Source: Triatoma infestans (taxonomy: Eukaryota > Arthropoda > Insecta > Hemiptera > Reduviidae). From it: DNA of 64,000 nt. A program made the position numbers and the translations under genes. The stretch's first letter is position 1, and each line of letters opens with the position of its first letter. This document shows positions 38,690-48,929 of the stretch, one piece after another. The stretch covers positions 48,250-112,249 of the forward strand of contig JAAEAF010003071.1 in NCBI GenBank assembly GCA_011037195.1, in the 5' to 3' direction. Below the pieces are notes generated by a model. That model did not search any database. It was not told where the DNA came from and saw only the letters and a program-made list of their open reading frames with translations.

Positions 38690-38845
38690 ATTTTTTGAGA
38701 TGTAGTATCTATACAACGATCAATATTTATAAATAACTTTTTCAGCTTCAGGGAACTTCAAATCATGCATTTCCGGGGAAAACTCAATTTAAAATTTGTC
38801 AAGATTGCAATACTTTTTTCTTACAAAAGAGAAAAATAGTAAAAA
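38690..38845 (+). repeat. R1 3'-end fragment
   Basis: It reads cagcttcagggaacttcaaa, gcatttccggggaaaactca and aatttgtcaagattgcaatac, followed by an A-rich run. This is the R1 3' block. Confidence 0.65.
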
Positions 38846-38849
38846 AAAA

Positions 38850-39900
38850 AAGGTGGAGAATACATAGCCACAAACTTCTTTGAAGTTTTATACAGATGTG
38901 CATTCACAAATTGAGACTATACTAACACAAGAAGATTTACCGCACATATAATGATTAGTTTATGTTTGTTTTTTTTTTCAACCAGGTTAATGAAAAAAAA
39001 AAAAACCTGAACAAGGTATCTAGGTCAAGGGGAGAATTTTTATAAGCGGATTCAAGTCGTATTAAAACAAGTCGTGGGAACTTTTCTGTGATGTTTTCCA
39101 TATGGAAAACATATGCAATCTATTATGAAGTACAACATATGTTAAAAATTAATTAAACTTCAAAAGAATTAGAGAAAAAAATTGGGCAATCTGTTTCCAG
39201 TGAACATTTTATTAAGCTAAATATAATATTATAAAAGTAATTATCAGTATTTATACAATAATGACAGTGAAATACAGAATGATAATCAGACAACACGTAA
39301 CAGAACAAGGAATAAACTGCTACCATCTTTCGGGTTTATATTACCACCCAACGGAGTCCATTAATCTTAACATAGCCACTAACTCTGGAGGAACTGATAA
39401 GAGATAACTTTAATACAAATTATCTCTTGTTCAGTATAAATTTAGTGTTTTATATTTGATATAGTGATTAAGAATACTCATTTAGATTTATTTTATTAAA
39501 ATTTCTGCGAAAATTATATGAATTCTGAATTAACAGAAATTCAAGAAAAACATTTTTTTTTATCTTTCTCCTTAATAAAAACTCAAAGAGAGTTGTTACA
39601 ATTTTTTGTAAATTGAGTTTCTCACCACAATTACTTATTTTGAAGGCTATTGAGTTCAAAAAAGAGATTGGAAGAAGCAATTTTACTTTCTCTTCCTGTA
39701 CTTACTGTAAATAAAATGTACTATAATCGCGGCAAATTTTCCAAATTTGTCAAGAAGCTCAAATTTAGTATTATATAGCTTTACTGCACCTTAATTTTGG
39801 ACAAATTCCATCAACTAGAAGTGAGACTTCACTAAATTGTATTTTCGATTGTTGGCGATTTTCTCGAAATAGGTTCTAACTATTTTATTTAAACTTTGTA
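38850..39900. other. AT-rich intronic DNA without recognised genes
   Basis: Near 39720-39890 there are R1-like words (atttgtcaagaagctcaaat, gcgattttctcgaaatagg), too weak to delimit. Confidence 0.4.
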
Positions 39901-40179
39901 TACTAACCAGAGTTGGACAGTAATTAATTACGTGAGTATTTAATTACATGGGTAAAATTGGACTGTACTTTCAATAGGAAAACAGTTGAATGGTCCAAAA
40001 TATAAAAATAACTGGTTCCAAAAGAACAATTTCACTGAAGTATTTGTAATATCCAATTACAATTACTGTAATCGTTTTAATTAATTGGAATTACTTCTTT
40101 CAATTACTGTAATTGTAATTGAGGCTCTCAATTACAATTATTTTTTGTCGCCATGTAATTGTAATTACAATTACCAGTA

Positions 40180-40242
40180 ATGCAATTACAATTACATGTA
40201 ATGCAATTACAATTACATGTAATGCAATTACAATTACATGTA
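40180..40242. repeat. Three exact 21-bp tandem copies
   Basis: The unit atgcaattacaattacatgt(a) is repeated at 40180-40200, 40201-40221 and 40222-40242 without mismatch. It lies in the subterminal zone of the hAT-like element. Confidence 0.95.
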
Positions 40243-40594
40243 ATTGTAGTTGCATTAATAGAATTACAAATACAAAAAAAATTGAGTAATTGAACAAAAG
40301 TAAACTCTGCCACATTTCCACCCAATAATCTCTTGGGTTAAATAAATTTGATCTCTCAATTATCATTAACAATTGGCCAAAATTTCAAGAGAATTCAATC
40401 TCTCAAATTTTATACCAAAAAAGATTAAAAAATTGTACACAAAAAAAAATTGTAGAAGCTTCAAATTTTTTATCACATGATTAATTATAATTGGGAGATC
40501 GAATTTTTTTCGAGCCAAGAAATTGTTGAGTGTAGACAAGGCCTGGTTTGCTAAAGATACATTTGGTGGATCGACGATCTCTTAAATTTAATTT

Positions 40595-40684
40595 AGGCTC
40601 CTGAGAAGGAGAAGACTTCTGCACTGAGAAGGCTCCGGGAGCCAATGACCATAGATGTTGACGCGCCCTAATTTAAAAAAAAAA
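40595..40684 (+). repeat. SINE 3' fragment nested in hAT-like element
   Basis: It reads ggctccgggagccaatgacc, atagatgttgacgcgcccta and atttaaaaaaaaaa. This matches the 3' part and tail of the SINE at 28945-29165. The head is missing (5' truncation). Confidence 0.75.
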
Positions 40685-40945
40685 GAAGTATTTAACAATA
40701 AATATTTCTCTGTAGAAATTACATTGTTAATTAAGTAAATTTATTTCTTATGAGTGTGTATTTGGTAATTGATTTACTTTGGCTCAACCAGTAATTGTAA
40801 TTATGTACCACAATTACAATTGCAATGATTCATAAAGTAATTCCAATTACAATTATATGTAATTGTTATTTTTCTGCAATTTCAAATTACAGTGATTGGT
40901 AAGTAATCGTAATTGTAATTGAAATTACGTTTTGCCCAACGATTT

Positions 40946-41335
40946 GAAACATATTCTCGAGAAAATTGATTTTTTTTTTTTTTTTTTTTTGCGGGGGTTC
41001 TGATGGTGTGGCAACGTTAGGCTTTCCTCTTAAGTGTCATAACAGTAACATTTATTTGTTCCTACTTTTTTTTACAATATTAAGCTACATTAAAAGTATA
41101 GCTATTGAAATTCCAAATTTGAAGAAAAAAACGATTAATCAAAAAATGTAACTTTGCAGAATAGGTTTCATAGCTTGTAGGTCTCAAATGACTCCCAAAG
41201 TTTTTGTTTAAAGTTGGAAGGCTATGTGTATACACACAAAACTACATTCTAGTAATGCTATCGACCTACCAGCAAATAACTACTGTAATTTTTGTTGGGC
41301 CAACTTTATATAAAAAATTCCAAGTTTAAAGTGAA
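40946..41335 (-). repeat. R1 copy, minus strand, partial
   Basis: It has a T run, ggcaacgttaggctttcctc, aagtgtcataacagtaac and gaagaaaaaaacgattaatc, in inverse R1 order. It abuts the hAT-like element on its left. Confidence 0.6.
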
Positions 41336-41735
41336 TTGTCTAATTTTATAACTTTATTAACTTGCAAGAAGAGAAGGTCGTGTGAATGTTCCACAGCAGA
41401 GTATTTTGATTCACAAAAGTTTCCTTCAATCATTAAACCTATCATCATCTAATAAGCCATATTACAAAAACCTGTAAATAATTTGAGAATTGGGGAAATC
41501 GTCAGCAAACTAAGTAAAGATGTCAATTTAATTTTTTTACATAAATAATAGTATATGTGGAAAACTGCAAAAACCTACAGAAACTTAGGACTCCAATTTT
41601 TTTTAAAGAAGAGTAAATAAGAAGTATATAATACATTTAAATCAAGTGATTCCAGGCTACCTGTTGCACGATGTCATTTTTAAACTTCTTAGCATTAGTT
41701 CTAAACTAGTAAGTTTTATCAAAAACTTTTAATCC
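41336..41735. other. AT-rich intronic DNA without recognised genes
   Basis: Nothing recognised. Confidence 0.4.
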
Positions 41736-41739
41736 GTTT

Positions 41740-42400
41740 TTTCTGACATTTTCCGTAATCGGTTGGCTCTTTAATCCATTCGGAAAACTATTTTGTAAAG
41801 TTGCACTTTCGATTCACCAATTTTCCTTCAATTTTGGATTCTATCATTATTCTAATTTTCCAATATTATACAGGTTGTAGAAACATACTTTATAGTGAAG
41901 TGTAACTTTAAAGGAAAGCCATTATAATGGAGTTGTTGAGGAGAGAAATTGGGTTTGATTGAATAAAAGAAATATGAAGACACTGTTATAATGTAGCTAT
42001 AAGTTTACACTAACTGCACTGAACTTTATAATGATTTTGATAGAATAAAAGGTGGGAGTAGAGATATGACACGATGCGATGTATGGTTGAATCTCATACA
42101 TATCCTCTAGATAGATTCTCACTGGCTTATATACAGAGGTTCTCCCACTGTAGCCTGCCTAAGTGAGAGAGTAGTCTCTGTTAACCAGAGAGAGCCTCTC
42201 TTCTCTCTGCTGGATGCCATTACAGCCATACTTTGGTTCTATCCCAGAGCAATTAAAAAAAATATCAACTTACCTGGAAAATATATGCCATATTGGAAAA
42301 CTGTCATATTTTGTACACACAAGAGTATTTTCAGTGAAAAATTAATTACGAAAATTTGACACGAACGCACGCACACTTACTCTTAATATAAGGGAAAGCA
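41740..42400 (+). repeat. R1 copy interrupted by a solo LTR
   Basis: Before the LTR it reads aagttgcactttcgattcac and gtaactttaaaggaaagcc. After it come acgaaaatttgacacgaacg and cttaatataagggaaagca. The LTR at 41923-42224 splits it. Confidence 0.65.
41923..42224 (-). mobile_element. Solo LTR (302 bp) with GCCAT target duplication
   Basis: GCCAT stands on both sides (41918-41922 and 42225-42229). On the minus strand the LTR begins TGTAATGGCATCC. A U3 with GAGAGAGG stretches and a TATA box in GAACCTCTGTATATAAGCC follow. The far end is ATTATA where ATTACA is expected, a single C-to-T change in the terminal CA. No internal retroelement sequence. Confidence 0.8.
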
Positions 42401-42429
42401 AAAAATTAAAAAAAAAAAAAATATATATA

Positions 42430-43050
42430 TATATAAACAATAGTTATGTTTGGCGCCGTTGTTAATCAAACCAGCAAAAAATTTGGTTGGCTGTGGCCAA
42501 AAAAAAAAAAAACTTTTTATTTTTAAAAGTTGATTTGTCATTTCGGATATCTTTGGTGCCCTTCCTCAGGAACTACATATAGAAAATACTGAAAACTGTA
42601 TGATAAAAAAATAGAACATTTCTATAAAATGGAACAATTCTAGAAATGTTCTATTTTTTATCATACAATTTTCATTTTTCTGTATTTTCTGTTTATGTAG
42701 TTCCTGAGGAAAGACACCTCAAAGGTGTCCGAAACGTCGAATAAACTTTTAAAAATAGAAATTTTTTTTTCATCCGGTATTTTATCCGTCGTAGCATGCA
42801 TATTGGTTTTATTCCTGATCGGTTTCGCATTTTCATCCATCGTAATCAGAGCAAAATGTTTCTGTTCTGAACTCTCTACACGAACTTGGTGAATTTGTTC
42901 TGACGATGGCTGAAAATCCGAAACAACCAATATGCATGCTACGACGGATAAAATACTGGATGTTATCCAGCGCAATTGCAGATCCACCCAAATTTTCAAG
43001 AAAGTTTTTTCATTGGCTAAAGCCAATCAATTTTTTGCTTGTTTGTTCAA
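42430..43050. mobile_element. Palindromic element with two motif copies and nested inverted repeat
   Basis: The left end (gttatgtttggcgccgttgttaatc, then ggttggctgtggcc) matches 34960 inverted and 63797 direct. Arms facing each other at 42539-42630 and 42632-42740 carry the motif CCTGAGGAA...GTGTCCGAAACGTCGAATAAA; the plus-strand copy is at 42703-42739. A second inverted repeat with no similarity to the first lies at 42771-42812 / 42922-42962. The right end is ggctaaagccaatcaatttt. A 121-codon minus-strand frame (42661-43026) reads through these repeats and has no recognisable domain. Confidence 0.7.
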
Positions 43051-44050
43051 AAAACAGATATATTAGGAAAATCGACTGAAAAGCTCAGTAAAATGGTAAC
43101 AAATATGAATATTCCCAAAATGTCAAACATTTATATTGGCAGCAGCTCCAAGCAATAAATATTTTTAATCAAATAATGAAATTATAATTAAAAAAGCTCC
43201 AAAAATAAGTGAATCAGTGGTTAATTAAGTTCCAAAATTGTATATTAATGTAAAATCAGAGGACAATATATACATGGTAAATAAAGTGTGGAATGTAATA
43301 AGAGAGAATGAAAAGGAAACAAAGTGAAGTGAATTTAATAAAGCACCTTTCTTCTCATATACTAAGAGTTTCAGACCTTGTTATAATCTTATAACTCTAC
43401 CTACTTAAGATTAGAGAGCTTCTGATAGCAAAATGTAGAGTATAGACCAAAAATTACTGATTATTCATTCGGGTAGAAATCTTTTACAAAATTAAGTTTT
43501 AAGTTTTAAAAGTTTTAACTTATTCGACACTGCCTGATATAAACAATGTTTTTAATAAAATATGTAAAACTAAAATCAAATCAAATAAAAAGAATTCACA
43601 CATCCTTTCTTAAGTTTTAACTAACTTAATCAAAATAATAAGTTTTCTTCATATCAATGTTTAATATTCTGTAAATGACAAAAAACACATACTGACATAA
43701 TAAAAAAAAAAATTAATTTTGAACAAATTATTATTTGAAATATAATAATTGAGCGCACAACCACCAGGATTCCTCTTTCTTTCTAAATTTTCAATACATT
43801 CTATTTTAAATTTATTTTATTTATCATTCGTCGTGGTATAAAATAAATAAACCCTTTATTGATGTAGGGAAAGGTGAGGAGAAATAGTTATTACCTAAAT
43901 TCATTGTATGAATATTTCAAGAATAGTCAATTAAAAAAAAAGTAATAAATTTCCTTATTTAAATTGTTAAACCTATTTAATAGAATTCATTCAGCAAGGA
44001 AGTTAGAAAGAGATGACGATCTTTCGGGACAACATCCCCGCTTATCACAG
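43051..44050. other. AT-rich intronic DNA without recognised genes
   Basis: Nothing recognised. Confidence 0.45.
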
Positions 44051-44059
44051 AAAGCTATT

Positions 44060-44340
44060 GCACTGTGGAATGGTGGGTCTATGTAAGGATTGGAACCTTG
44101 GTATACGTGAGAATGGTCTTATTTTATATTATTGTAAATAGGTAGTATTTTAATTTAGGTTAGGTTTTTTAATAAGTGCTCGAAATTAGTTAGCTCGAAT
44201 TTTATGTACGATTGTATTTATAGCTATAAAACATGTTTGTCTAACAAAAAAATCTTGAATGTTAATACCTAGTTTTTAGGATTAGGCAATAAGGTGGTGC
44301 TATTAATATCCAATACTCCACTTCAATCTCTATAACTAAG
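44060..44340 (+). repeat. Repeat related to 23220-23785
   Basis: It has ggtctatgtaaggattggaacc where 23250 has ggtctatgtcgggattggcacc, and later ttaatatccaatactccact, resembling aatattgagtactccacc. The similarity is patchy. It may be a LINE 3' region. Confidence 0.35.
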
Positions 44341-44660
44341 ACGAGGGAATAATGGGAAAGAGGGTTCAATTTTAGTATAAGACAATACATCATGCACAAT
44401 TAATACAATATTAATCAAACTGATAAAAATGTATAATGATGAGTGAGGAACGACAGAAAAAGAAAAATCACAACAAAATATACTAGAGCGATAAATTTAA
44501 TAATTGAGCGACAAACATGTAGTTTCATGGCAAAAAATAAAAAAATAGCGGCGAAAAATATTTAAATGAACGACATACGAGGTTTGGAACGATATATGTT
44601 AATTCCAACATATTTACATGCGCATTAAATACTTTATGTTATATATGTAATGTTATTATA

Positions 44661-45592
44661 CGAGATATGTCCAGTAAGTAAGTGTACTGAATTTTTGTAG
44701 GTTACAAAAATTTCTATTTGAACAAAAAAATTACCTGGTTACATTAGTACATATGTAAGCTATTTTTCGACATAGTCACCATTCCTCTCAATGCAGGTGG
44801 TGAACCGGGGTATTAATTTTTTGATGCCTTCCTCGAAGTAGTTTCCCGCCAACCCCTTCGTCCACTTCTCCACCCCCCTTCACCTCCTCGTCGGTTGAAA
44901 ACCTTTTTCCACCCATATGCAGCTTCAGGGAGGTAAAGAGATAGTAATCTGAAGGTGCTAGGTCAGGGGAATGCGCGGGATGGTTCAGACATCCCATTTA
45001 AACGAGGCAAGCAGTGTGTGGTCTGGCATTGTCGTGCAGCAGACAGACTCCCTTTGTCAGCATGCCTCTCCTTTTGTTCTGAATCGCCCTCCGCAATTTT
45101 TTTAGGGTCTCACAGTATCTTGCAGAGTTGATGGTCTCCCCTTGAGGCATATATTCAATTAAAATTATGCCTTGACAGTCCCAAAACATGGATGCCATGA
45201 TTTTTCTTGGCTGAAATTGTGGTTTTGAACTTTTTGGCGGAGGGTGAAGAGGTGTGACGCCACTGTTGAGATTGCCTTTTAGTTTCAGGTGTGTAGTGTG
45301 CAACCCAAGTTTCATCTCCAGTAATGATGGAGCGGAGAAATTCATCTCCATGGAGTTTGTAGCGTCTCAAACACTCTTGCCCGACTTTGAATATTTCACA
45401 CTTGGCGGGAGATTGGATTGACATTTTTCACGAAACGTATTGTCGCGTCGACAGTTCTCAACGTATTGACCTCAAACCGGTCTCGTTGCGGAGGGGAGGA
45501 ATCAGGCTACACAACAGTGTAGCCAACATGTCGAAAACAAAATCCCTCCGGCCATGAGAGCCTCAGTACACTTACTTTCTGGACATGCCTCG
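44661..45592 (-). mobile_element. mariner element A, internally deleted, TA-flanked
   Basis: The TIRs are CGAGATATGTCCAGTAAGTAAGTGTACTGA (left) and, inverted, CGAGGCATGTCCAGAAAGTAAGTGTACTGA (right). TA flanks both ends (44659-44660 and 45593-45594). Length is 932 bp against about 1.3 kb usual for mariners. The missing part corresponds to the N-terminal DNA-binding region of the transposase. Confidence 0.9.
44788..45424 (-). pseudogene. mariner transposase, catalytic-domain remnant (A)
   Basis: Three overlapping frames carry the mariner DD34D catalytic domain. TGDETW with first Asp, then YTPETKRQS, lies at 45424 downward. After a frameshift near 45215, LRRAIQNKRRGML and HDNARPH hold the second Asp. 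After a further lesion near 45010 comes SPDLAPSDY with the third Asp. Element B has about 20 bp that A lacks at this last site. The HTH DNA-binding domain is absent. It is nonfunctional. Confidence 0.9.
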
Positions 45593-45729
45593 TATTTAGT
45601 AAAGTCTGGCAAATTTGTAGTATACCATATTGTTTGGAGGTTATTACTTGTTAGGTTATTGTAGATTCTTATTTAAATTTAATTATTCCTCTAAAATGTA
45701 CACTTCAGTACAATTTATGATTCAGCCTG

Positions 45730-45832
45730 TATAGTTATAACATAAAATTGCTTTAATTGCCAGATTTGAAGAAAATTTGCTTAATCAGAAGTGCGATTTT
45801 ACAGAATAGGTTTTTTGAGTTTGGGGGGGGGG
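45730..45832 (-). repeat. R1 fragment cut by the assembly gap
   Basis: It reads gccagatttgaagaaaattt, gcttaatcagaagtgcgatt and ttacagaataggtttttt, inverse R1 wording. A run of G's leads into the N's. Confidence 0.55.
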
Positions 45833-46350
45833 NNNNNNNNNNNNNNNNNNNNNNNNNNNNNNNNNNNNNNNNNNNNNNNNNNNNNNNNNNNNNNNNNNNN
45901 NNNNNNNNNNNNNNNNNNNNNNNNNNNNNNNNNNNNNNNNNNNNNNNNNNNNNNNNNNNNNNNNNNNNNNNNNNNNNNNNNNNNNNNNNNNNNNNNNNNN
46001 NNNNNNNNNNNNNNNNNNNNNNNNNNNNNNNNNNNNNNNNNNNNNNNNNNNNNNNNNNNNNNNNNNNNNNNNNNNNNNNNNNNNNNNNNNNNNNNNNNNN
46101 NNNNNNNNNNNNNNNNNNNNNNNNNNNNNNNNNNNNNNNNNNNNNNNNNNNNNNNNNNNNNNNNNNNNNNNNNNNNNNNNNNNNNNNNNNNNNNNNNNNN
46201 NNNNNNNNNNNNNNNNNNNNNNNNNNNNNNNNNNNNNNNNNNNNNNNNNNNNNNNNNNNNNNNNNNNNNNNNNNNNNNNNNNNNNNNNNNNNNNNNNNNN
46301 NNNNNNNNNNNNNNNNNNNNNNNNNNNNNNNNNNNNNNNNNNNNNNNNNN
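45833..46350. other. Assembly gap, 518 N
   Basis: All bases are N. The right edge falls inside mariner element B, so about 200 bp of its left end is probably in the gap. Open frames running through the N's are artefacts. Confidence 1.
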
Positions 46351-47042
46351 CTTCGTCCACTTCTCCACCTCCCCCTTCACCACCTCGTCGGTTAAAAACC
46401 TTTTTCCATCCATGTGCAGCTTCAGGGAGGTAAAGAGATACTAATCTGAAGGTGCTAAGTCAGGGGAATGCGCGGGATGTTTCAGGACATCCCATTTAAA
46501 CGAGGCAAGCCGTTCCTTCGTGGCGTTGGCCGAGTGTGGTCTGGCAATGTCGTGCAGCAGGCAGGCTCTCTTTGTCAGCATGCCTCTCCTTTTGTTCTGA
46601 ATCGCCCTCCGCAATATTTTAAGGTCTCACAGTATCTTGCAGAGTTAATGGTCTCCCCTTAAGGCATATATTCAATTCAAATTTTGCCTTGATAGTCCCA
46701 AAACACGGATGCCATGATTTTCTTGGCTGAAATTGTGGTTTTGAACATTTTGGCGGAGGGTGAAGTGGTGTGACGCCACTGTTGAGACTGCCTTTTGGTT
46801 TCAGGTGTGTAGTGTGCAACCCAAGTTTCATCTCCAGTAATGATGGAGCGGAGAAATTCATCTCGATGGAGTTTGTAGCGTCTCAAAAACTCTTGCCTGG
46901 TCTCCAATCGATTCACTTGGCGGGAGATTGGATTGACATTTTTCACGAAACGTATTGTCGCGTCGACAGTTCTCAACGTTCTGACCTCGAACCTCTCGTT
47001 GCGGAGTAGAGGAATCAGGTTACACTTCAGTGTAGCCAACAT
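46351..47042 (-). pseudogene. mariner transposase, catalytic-domain remnant (B)
   Basis: A frame from MLATLKC at 47042 runs through FVKNVNPISRQ to TGDETW, YTPETKRQSQQW and MASVFWDYQG, then fails near 46680. The next catalytic segment (HDNARPH-like) can be read only in other frames. The residues before TGDETW do not look like a mariner HTH domain, in line with an N-terminal deletion. The 3' end is lost in the gap. Confidence 0.85.
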
Positions 47043-47105
47043 GTCGAAAACAAAATCCCTCCGGCCGTGAGAGCCTCAGTACACTTACTTACTGGACATG
47101 CCTCG
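46351..47105 (-). mobile_element. mariner element B, left end lost in gap
   Basis: The sequence aligns with element A from its position 44857 to its right end. The right TIR inverted reads CGAGGCATGTCCAGTAAGTAAGTGTACTGA, followed by TA at 47106-47107. It has the same short architecture as A. B therefore descends from the same internally deleted parent, or both derive from a duplication. Confidence 0.9.
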
Positions 47106-47109
47106 TATA

Positions 47110-47485
47110 TATATTTTTTTCACATGGGTCTTGCTAGCTTGTTGTTTTGCTTGTTTTTAATTTAGGATTTTTTGTGGTATTTTTGTTATCATAATACTGA
47201 TAATAGTACGTATCATAATACAACCAGTATATATAGTACGTACAATGGTAGCGAACTTTTTTTTGTTAAACAGTTCAAAATTTAATCATTTGAATCAAGA
47301 TCAAAAATTTAAACAAGATCAAAACAAATTCCCGATACAGCGGATTTGAGATTATACCAAACTGAATGAACAGGTTATAGAGAGAGGAAGTATTTAACTT
47401 GAACTAGAATACATTTCAGCATTTTCACCTTTTCTTATTTGTTTTTATATTCATATAAAATTAAGAACCAATTAAATACGACTGC
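47110..47485. other. AT-rich intronic DNA without recognised genes
   Basis: Nothing recognised. Confidence 0.4.
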
Positions 47486-47489
47486 AGAA

Positions 47490-47880
47490 AAAAAAACTTT
47501 AATATTTAACTAGTGAGCGAAGTATTTTTTAACACCTTTCGTCCAGTTCGAGGCAGAAAAAAATTGTTGCAACCTTTTTTTCAAGAAAATCCGAAAAAGT
47601 GACAAAAAAAAAAAATCACTTGGATCTTACTTCCGGTTGATAATTTTTGACCAAAACCAGATGTGGTGGTGGCACCTACCAAAGCAGTATATTTTACATT
47701 TTTGAGATATTTTGTTAAAAACAAGAAAAAACACATACATAGAAGCAGAATGCCCGCTAGATATTTTTTTTTTTTTGACTAAGGGATCTAGAACAAATAT
47801 TTCCTGAAAACTCAAACTTAATTCCAAAAATCTTCCACGATCTAAAAAGTAAGAAGTAGTAAGAGAAAGTGAAAAATATA
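47490..47880 (+). repeat. R1 copy, partial
   Basis: It has caagaaaatccgaaaaagtg, ggatcttacttccggttgat, ctaagggatctagaacaaat, tatttcctgaaaactcaaac and aagtagtaagagaaagtgaa. The CA microsatellite position is reduced. Confidence 0.65.
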
Positions 47881-47884
47881 TCGA

Positions 47885-48530
47885 CTACGATAATTACTAA
47901 AATAACTTGTAAACGCATTCGAATAGTGAGTATAATAAATTTACATATGTTCAAACAAATAAATATATCCTTGTCCTTCAATTTTATGCATAAATTACAG
48001 AAACTACCAACATTTATAGCGTCAGTATAATGAGGATATAGCATCAGTAACATACTGTAATAAGAGGTAGAAATAAATGTTACATTCGTGGAATTCTGTT
48101 TTATCTTATTTAACTGTTGAATGATTTTCATTTGAATTGAAACAACTACTTTTCATTTAAACATATCTGGATCCTGGGATTCTACGTCCCTACCAATTAA
48201 ACTGCTTTATTGAAAGTTTCCTTGTTTTAGAGAAAACTTCTTGAGAAATGTATTTCAACTCTAACTAACAAGCCACTCCCAATAAGCATATTTAGCATTG
48301 AGTGAAACTGTTTGACTTAACATAAATGGTACACACCTACACACTTAACTTAATTTCATAAGACCGTATGTATGTATGTTTCTTTATGCTAAGTAAGCTT
48401 ATTCACTGTTAACTAAATAATATTGAATAATTATTTGATACGTTGCAGATAATTTATACTTTTTTGAAATTTATGAATAATAAATATTCTCTTAAGGAAA
48501 TGATTATGAAAAGTATTACATATTTCTTTA
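47885..48530. other. AT-rich intronic DNA without recognised genes
   Basis: Nothing recognised. Confidence 0.4.
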
Positions 48531-48534
48531 TTTT

Positions 48535-48685
48535 TTTTCTTTCTTTCTTTCTCGAAATTTTCAAAATTACGTTTTTATCAGAAATACATTTTATGAGATC
48601 CTCTGAGTACGAAAACATGTTTTTAAGTGAATGGTCTGTCTGTGTGAGAGAATAAAATATCACAAAAACGAAAACTCGTAGAAAA
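48535..48685 (-). repeat. R1 3'-end fragment, minus strand
   Basis: It reads gaaattttcaaaattacg, cagaaatacattttatgag, atcctctgagtacgaaaac and aaaacgaaaactcgtagaaa. Confidence 0.6.
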
Positions 48686-48778
48686 CTACAACTTTGAGGA
48701 ATCTACCACCCCACCGCATCTGATTGATTTTGATGTTGAGTGCGTAAACTGAATTTGCTCTGTGCAAGCCTATGTTAT

Positions 48779-48850
48779 CACACTGTTTTGAAAAACGAAA
48801 TGCCCGAAACCGGTCGATGACCACAAAAAAGATGTAGGCTATCACGGAAA
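48779..48850. repeat. Short repeat shared with 60465-60610
   Basis: ccgaaaccggtcgatgaccac and gtaggctatcacgg recur in similar form at 60488-60605 (gtcgaacg..., gttgatgaccac, gcatatcacgc). Confidence 0.5.
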
Positions 48851-48929
48851 ATATGTGTGATGATTTTCTTTAAACATCGTATACTATCAACATATATAAA
48901 TACCTATGACGTATATTTGAAATTCCAGA

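Larger units (their letters stand above)
39909..40945. mobile_element. hAT-like palindromic element rich in AATTAC
   Basis: The left end is CAGAGTTGGACAGTAATTAATTAC. The right end, inverted, reads GTTGGGCAAAACGTAATTTC. Subterminal zones on both sides consist of many AATTAC/GTAATT words that can pair. The CAGNGTTGGGCA terminus with GTAATT repeats is known from non-autonomous hAT-type elements. I could not identify an 8-bp target duplication. A SINE 3' fragment lies inside. No transposase is encoded. Confidence 0.55.

Noticed and set aside
40100..40260. CRISPR-like array from regular 21-bp repeats
   Set aside because: Units are contiguous without spacers and lie in the subterminal zone of a eukaryotic hAT-like element.
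42661..43026. 121-codon open frame (-)
   Set aside because: It reads through the inverted repeats of the palindromic element, which explains its openness. No known domain.
45757..46444. Long open frames across 45833-46350
   Set aside because: They exist only because the N gap contains no stop codons.
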